From Euryodendron excelsum (Eukaryota; Streptophyta; Magnoliopsida; Ericales; Pentaphylacaceae), in assembly GCA_033060915.1 (NCBI GenBank), contig CM065388.1, positions 22,583,501 through 22,647,500 on the forward strand: 64,000 bases of DNA. Direction: 5' to 3'. A program made the translations under genes and the position numbers. Of this stretch, positions 59,103-64,000 are shown in pieces; position 1 is the stretch's first letter; each line of letters starts with the position of its first letter. The notes beneath the pieces were generated by a model. It worked only from the letters and a program-made list of their open reading frames with translations. It ran no database searches and was not told the origin of the DNA.

Positions 59103-59416
59103 TGCTACATGCGCTAGTACTATTCCACTGGCAGAAAGCCACGTGGCACCCATTGTACTAACTCAATCTCGACTATTGATCAAAATTTGGTCGATCTGAT
59201 CAAAATCTGGGCGCATGTAGCATATACTCCGCCATCGAGAAGGTTAGTCCAAACTTTGTCTAGATAATTGAGCCAATCGGGAAGGTTGCGGGGGAATCGG
59301 TTGCACCTACGGTGTTCTCTTGGGGTTTCTCATGGACTTTCATGTTTTTGAAAAGTTTGAATTGTGTTTGGAAGCGTGGGATATCGCCTTGGGAAACATG
59401 CATAAAAGGACACTTT

Positions 59417-59870
59417 TGCGGAGCATCTGTGATACGCTCCGAGGGTGTTAGAAAGTGGCTGTTTTTGTTTCGTGTGATTGAGGCCTTTGAGAAGCGATCC
59501 TTTCGATCGAACTGTACCGATGGAAAGTACTCTGGAAATACTTTCGAAAATTTTCAGATTTACGCATTTCTTAAGTCGTTTGATGGTGCATTTTAATCAA
59601 GGAATTGGAGAAAAAGTCAACCTTGGCGGAGCGTTTGCGAGATGCTCCAGGGGTTGTCAAAAGTAACTAAGTTTGAGCTATATGATGAAGGGCTTCGGGA
59701 AGCGATCAATCCAATCAAATCGTATCAATGGCAAGATCTATGAACGAACTTTCGGGAATTCCCTGATTTACGCATTTCTCAAGTCAATTGACGATGTGTT
59801 ATAACTAGGGAATCTGGAGAAAAGACAATTTAGGTGGAGCGTCTGCGAGACGCTCCAGGGAACTTTTATC
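59417..59870 (+). repeat. ~207-bp tandem repeat, two copies plus a partial third
   Basis: Units start at GCGGAGCATCTGTGATACGC (59417), GCGGAGCGTTTGCGAGATGC (about 59627) and GTGGAGCGTCTGCGAGACGC (about 59835). Shared words: GAAGCGATC, GATTTACGCATTTCT(T/C)AAGTC, GGAGAAAA. Each start holds a GCGTCT-GAGACGC-type dyad. Confidence 0.85.
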
Positions 59871-60349
59871 GAGTCGTGTAAGTTTAGTGTCGTAGGGTCC
59901 TCCTCGGGTTAAACAAGGGTGTATGGTGAAACGCTTTGCTCGAAATCCCAAGGCCGGTGCTGTTTCGGGACATATTTGGATTTCCAAGGGTAAAATGGTC
60001 ATTTTGATCGGGATTAGCTGGAAATGGTCAGGAATGGTTTGGTGTATTGTGTTAAGCGTGTAGGATTATTTAGGGATGGTTTTGGGAGAGTCTTTTACCG
60101 TTTGGCGGGGTTTGCGCAGTGTTGAGGTGTCTAGGGGCATAACGGTCATTTTGGTTAGAGTAGGCCGAAATAGGACTGAATTTGGACCAAATGGCGTGCG
60201 GGGGACACCTAATGATTTAACAACATTTTGGAATGATGGACTTAACATTTTGAGGGATTTTGAACTTTCCCAAAACATGCCTGGAGGCCCAAGGGGCAGG
60301 TTTGGTAATTTTTCACTGAGTCGGGCTAGCAGGCGCTAGTGTTGACCTA

Positions 60350-60640
60350 GGTGTTGGTTTCTGAGACCGCTCAGTCTCAGAAAACTACTTGTACGGTGTT
60401 GGTCTCTAAGAACGCCCGGTCTTAGAGAACTACCTGTAGGGGTGGTGTTGGTTCCTGAGAACGCTTGGTCCTAGAAAGCTACCTTAATTGGTGGTGATGG
60501 TCTCTAAAAACACCCGATCTCAGAGAACAACCAAATGACGGACATTCTACGTTGGCGGGCTAGCAGGCGCCAGAAGTGAACCCTCTGGAACTTGATGAGG
60601 TGTTGGTTTTCAGGACTACCCGATCCGGAAAGCTGCTTGG
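60350..60640 (+). repeat. Hairpin-forming tandem repeat, ~45-49 bp
   Basis: Four or five units start GGTGTTGGT or GGTGATGGT (60350, 60395, 60444, 60493, 60599). Each has an internal dyad, for example TCTGAGACCGCTCAGTCTCA and TCTCTAAGAACGCCCGG followed by TCTTAGAGA, so each unit can fold into a stem-loop. Confidence 0.85.
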
Positions 60641-60806
60641 AATAATGGTGCTTATGGCTCTAGCGGGTCTTTGTGGACCCGAGAAGCGACCAGTTGGTTG
60701 GATTGGAGTTTGGAAGGCTCAACTGAACCTGCATGTGTTGTGATGTTTGAAAACTGGACCCGGTCGAGCAGGAGAGTGTCGAGCGGGCAAAAATGGGGTG
60801 CTTACA

Positions 60807-61285
60807 GCTGCCCTTCTTTTTCTGACTTTGCTTGTCGAATGCAGAAAAATAATAAAGAAGGATCTCATGTTGATTGTTAGACGATCGGAGGGACTGGAGT
60901 GGTTGGAATTTGGAATTTTAAGTTTTAAAAACTGGATTGTTTGAATTTTGGAATTTTGAAAATCCGATTTTGAAATGATTTTTAAAATTTTTCCTGAACC
61001 GACATTTCGACTAATGGAATGACACTCCTTCAGGGAGATTCAGGATTTTTGAATTTTGAAAAGGATTTTTTTTTTAAATGATTTTGAAGTGGCCTTCTGT
61101 AATGGAGGGATTTGGATTTGAATTGGAAGGGTTTTGAAAACTTTTAAAACTTGGAATGAAACTTTTGAGGAAATAGGTTTGAAAACCTTGAATTTGATTT
61201 TGGAATTACACTTTTTGTGGAGAAAGTTTTGAAAACCCGAAAACTTTTTTGATAGTACGCTTTTTAAGGCAAAAGCTTGAAAACC
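60807..61285 (+). other. Non-coding sequence after the putative LTR end
   Basis: Starts GCTGCCCTTCTTTTTCTGAC; a pyrimidine/purine dyad (CCTTCTTTTT ... AATAAAGAAGG) surrounds the junction. No primer-binding site is recognisable, which leaves the LTR border open. TTTTGAA words become frequent and grade into the next array. Confidence 0.35.
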
Positions 61286-62690
61286 CGAGATTTTGGAAGT
61301 TGAGCTTTTTGAAGCGAAAGCTAAAAAAATCCAAAATTTTGAAAGTTGAGCTTTTTTAGGCGAAAGCTAGAAAATTCAAAATTTTGAAAGTTAAGCTTTT
61401 TGAGGCGAAAGCTAGAAAACTCGGAATTTTGAAAGTTAAGCTTTTTGAGGCGAAAGCTAGAAAACCCAGAATTTTGAAAGTGAAGTTTTTGAGGCGAAAG
61501 CTAAAAAGACTCAAAATTTTGAAAGTTAATCTTTTTGCGGCGAAAGCTAGAAAATCCGAAACTTTGAAAGTTAAGCTTTTTGAGGCGGAAGCCAGAAAAT
61601 CCAGAATTTTGAAAGTGAAGCTTTTTGAGGCGAAACCTAAAAAAACCCAAAATTCTTTTGGAAAATGGAGCTTTTGAAGGAAAAAGCTCGAGAAACCTGA
61701 GAGATATTTTGAAAACGGAGCTTTTAAAGGAGAAAGCTCGCGAAACCTGAAAAATGTTGGAAAGCTAGGCTTTTTTAGGCGAGAGCTAGAAAACCTGAAA
61801 GGTTTTTGGAAAACAGGGTTTTTGAAGGAAAAAACTCAAGAAACCCGAGAAATATTTTGAAAACGGAGCTTTTGAAGGAGAAAGCTTGAGAAACCCGAAA
61901 ATTTTGAAAAGCTAGGCTTTTTGAGGCGAGAGCTAGAAAACCCGAAAGGTTTTTCGAAAATAGAGCTTTTGAAGGAAAAAAAACTCAAGAAACCCGAGAA
62001 ATATTTTGAAAACGGAGCTTTTGAAGGAGAAAGCTCGGGAAACCCGAAAATTTTGAAAAGTTAGGTTTTTTGAGAATTAAAAGCTAGAAAATCTGAGATT
62101 TTTGAAAAAAGGAGCTTTTGAAGGAGAAAGCTCGTCAAACTAGAAAAATGCTGGAAAGCTAGGCTTTTTGAGGTGAAAGCTTGAAAACTCGAAATTTTGA
62201 AAGTTAAGCTCTTTGAGGCGATAGCCAAAAAACCCAAAATTTTGAAAGTGAAGCTTTTTGAGACGAAAGCTAAAAACCCGAAATTCTTTTGGAAAATGGA
62301 GCTTTTGAAGGAAAAAGCTCGAGAAACCCCAGAAATATTTTGAAAACGGAGCTTTTGAATGAGAAAGCTCGCAAAACCTGAAAAATGTTGAAAATCTAGA
62401 AAACCCGAGATTTTGAGGCAAAAGCTAGAAAACTCGAGATTTTGAAAAGCGGAGCTTTTGAAGGAAAAAGGTTGAGAAACCTGAGAAGATATTTTGAAAA
62501 TGGGACTTTTAAAGGAAAAAAACTCGATAAATGCTTTTGAGATTAAACTTTTTGAAGGAAAAAGCTTTTGGAAAACCCGAGAAATGATTTGAAGCCAAAC
62601 TTTTTAAAGGAAAAAGTTAGAAAACCTAGGGGGTACTTTCGAAATCAAACTTTTTGAAGGAAAAAGTTAGAAAACCTAAAAAGGTGAAAA
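61286..62690 (+). repeat. ~52-bp minisatellite with higher-order organisation
   Basis: Basic unit AAAGTTAAGCTTTTTGAGGC then GAAAGCTAGAAAACCC..AAATTTTG, at roughly 52-bp spacing (61280-61670). From 61665 on, three unit types follow one another (GGAGCTTTTGAAGGAAAAAG; GGAGCTTTTGAAGGAGAAAG; GCTAGGCTTTTTGAGGCGAG), forming a higher-order period near 150-160 bp. The 97-codon open frame at 61384-61677 is this repeat translated. Confidence 0.9.
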
Positions 62691-63367
62691 CCATTTGAAA
62701 GGAATTCATTTGAACTCAAAATTCAAAAACTTCTATAAATTTTTTTTTTACGAGGGTTAGAAAAAAAATTTTTGACTCGAAACTTGGGAACTCTTGAAGA
62801 CAAAATGTATAGAAAATTCATTTTGACTCAAATCTTTGAACTTTTGAAAAAAAAAATGTGTAGAGAATTCATTTTGACTAGAAATTTGAACTTTTGAATA
62901 CAAAATGTATAGAAAATTCATTTTGACTCGACACCTTCGATTTTTTTGAAAGCAAAACGTATAGAAAATTCGTTTTGACTTGAAACCTGAATTTTTGAAG
63001 ACAAAATGTTTAGGAAATTCATTTTGACTTGAAGCTTGAACCTTTGAAAGTTTTTGATCAGGAATTTTTCTCTTTGAAATTGAATTGAATTTTCGAAGTT
63101 GAAACATTTGGTGGAAAAAGATTTGAAAATTTTATTGAATGTGAAATTGATTTTGACTTTTGAAAAAAAGCAAGAGTTTTGATCTTTTGAATTTGAAACC
63201 TTTTGTAGAAATAGTTTTGAAAGCTTTTGAAACTGACTTTGAAATTTGAAAGTCTTTGTAGACGAAGCCTTGAGGATTTTTGAAAACTGAATTTTGAATT
63301 TGAAAGAAAGTAAGGGCTTTTGTTTTTAAAGTTGATTTTGAGACAATTCGGTTAAAATTATATATAC
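62691..63367 (+). repeat. ~60-bp minisatellite (ATGTATAGAAAATTCATTTT)
   Basis: Five units with AAAATGT(A/G)TAGAAAATTCATTTTGACT-type cores between about 62790 and 63040, then further decayed TTTTGAA-rich text. The 116-codon minus-strand frame here is repeat translation. Confidence 0.85.
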
Positions 63368-64000
63368 CTAGGCTTTACCTCGAAGATTTGGAGATGGTTG
63401 AGCTGTAGAATCATCAGAGACTGTGCCGTGCTTGTAATTCTTATGTCTCGAATCTTGAAAGGGGGACATTTGTGCCCTCCTGGATTGAGATTTCTTTAGA
63501 TTGGAATAATCGGTGTTTGCTTGACTGTCGAGTTTTACTTTTGTGGGCAAAATAGGATTTTTGCTGACGTAGCTTCTGAGAAATGGTTCAAGGTTGATAT
63601 CTTGAAACTGAGTCTTCTTGAACAGACACTCCGTCTGACGGAATGTTGCTTCTCTGAGGAGGTTCAAGGTTGATATCTGTTTTTAAAGAGGAAAGCTTGA
63701 AAACATAATCTGCTTTTTCGGAGGAAGCTTGGAAACCCAATCTGCTTTTTCAGAGAAAGCTATGAAATCCAATCTGCTTTTTCAAAGGAAGCTCAGAAAC
63801 CTTATCTGTTTTTTCGGAGGATGCTCGTAACCCAATCTGCTTTTTTGAAGGAAGCTCAAAACCCAATCTACTTTTTCGAAGGAAGCTCTGAAACCCAATT
63901 TTTGCTGATATAAGGGATTTTCTTGTAGTTCTTTCATCTTGAATGTTGGGGAAGATGACATTTGCTGCTTCTTGGATTGAGATTTTTGAAGAGTAATGTT
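63368..64000. repeat. ~40-bp minisatellite and a ~480-bp longer-range duplication
   Basis: At 63690-63900 about six units read CCCAATCTGCTTTTTCGGAG then GAAGCTTGGAAA. In addition, 63435-63500 (TCTTGAA...GGATTGAGATTT) recurs at 63915-63985, and GGTTCAAGGTTGATATCT occurs at about 63585 and 63660. The window ends inside this arrangement. The 99-codon minus-strand frame (63368-63667) has no recognisable similarity. Confidence 0.75.

Larger units (their letters stand above)
56072..60806 (+). mobile_element. Putative very large LTR (Tat/Ogre-like)
   Basis: Begins TGTCACGCCCCGGTTTTTGG and probably ends GGGGTGCTTACA at 60806, giving about 4.7 kb with TG...CA. A fragment of the same LTR lies at 41314-41997. 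Several tandem arrays make up much of its length (56820-57010, 57512-57816, 59417-59870, 60350-60640). LTRs of 4-5 kb are known in Ogre-like gypsy elements, but no coding region is in the window to prove the lineage, and the partner LTR would lie beyond 64000. The 3' border is tentative. Confidence 0.5.

Noticed and set aside
61384..61677. 97-codon repetitive protein (KVKLFEAKARK units)
   Set aside because: Open only because the ~52-bp minisatellite lacks stops in this frame; the frame breaks when units change length.
62757..63107. 116-codon minus-strand open frame
   Set aside because: Translation of the 60-bp minisatellite; no promoter, no similarity.

Overview
The window is nuclear DNA from a flowering plant, almost certainly a eudicot. 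It is AT-rich, its genes are split by GT..AG introns, and two housekeeping plant genes are recognisable amid heavy transposon debris: LINEs with plant-type zinc-knuckle and RNase H tails, Ty3/gypsy Tat/Athila-like and copia-like LTRs, CACTA, Helitron and MITE ends, and a tRNA-derived SINE. Nothing bacterial or organellar was seen.

Layout. 1-5.2 kb is mostly non-coding, with two copies of a GACAC-rich repeat and one plausible orphan exon on the minus strand. 5.26-8.56 kb (+) is an unprocessed, 5'-truncated pseudogene of SRP72 (signal recognition particle 72-kDa subunit); it keeps intron positions but carries a frameshift, a lost splice acceptor and three in-frame stops. 9.8-11.8 kb (+) and 14.4-16.4 kb (-) are two decayed LINEs of different families. 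18.575-40.101 kb (-) is an intact MED27 gene (Mediator subunit 27): seven exons assemble into a 419-residue open frame with consistent splice phases, stretched over 21.5 kb by three introns of 4.5-9.7 kb full of transposons. Intron 1 holds two long LTRs in head-to-head inverted orientation whose promoter halves are packed with heat-shock-element-like motifs. A MITE starts 57 bp upstream of the MED27 start codon.

40.8-46.6 kb is a mosaic: an RNase H fragment, an LTR fragment, a CACTA end, a copia-like solo LTR and a gypsy-like LTR with its polypurine tract. 46.6-55.7 kb is mostly the decayed interior of Athila/Tat-like material on the minus strand: a plant-transposon-protein ORF riddled with Gln-to-stop changes, an integrase fragment, and a Helitron 3' terminus. 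56.07-64 kb looks like a very large LTR (about 4.7 kb) plus following sequence, built largely from successive minisatellite arrays, including a higher-order repeat at 61.3-62.7 kb.

Functionally, only MED27 looks alive. SRP72 and MED27 are convergent neighbours. The strongest leads are the inverted LTR pair with heat-shock-like motifs inside a MED27 intron, the MITE abutting the MED27 leader, and the methylation-style decay of the transposon ORF. No novel coding system was found.
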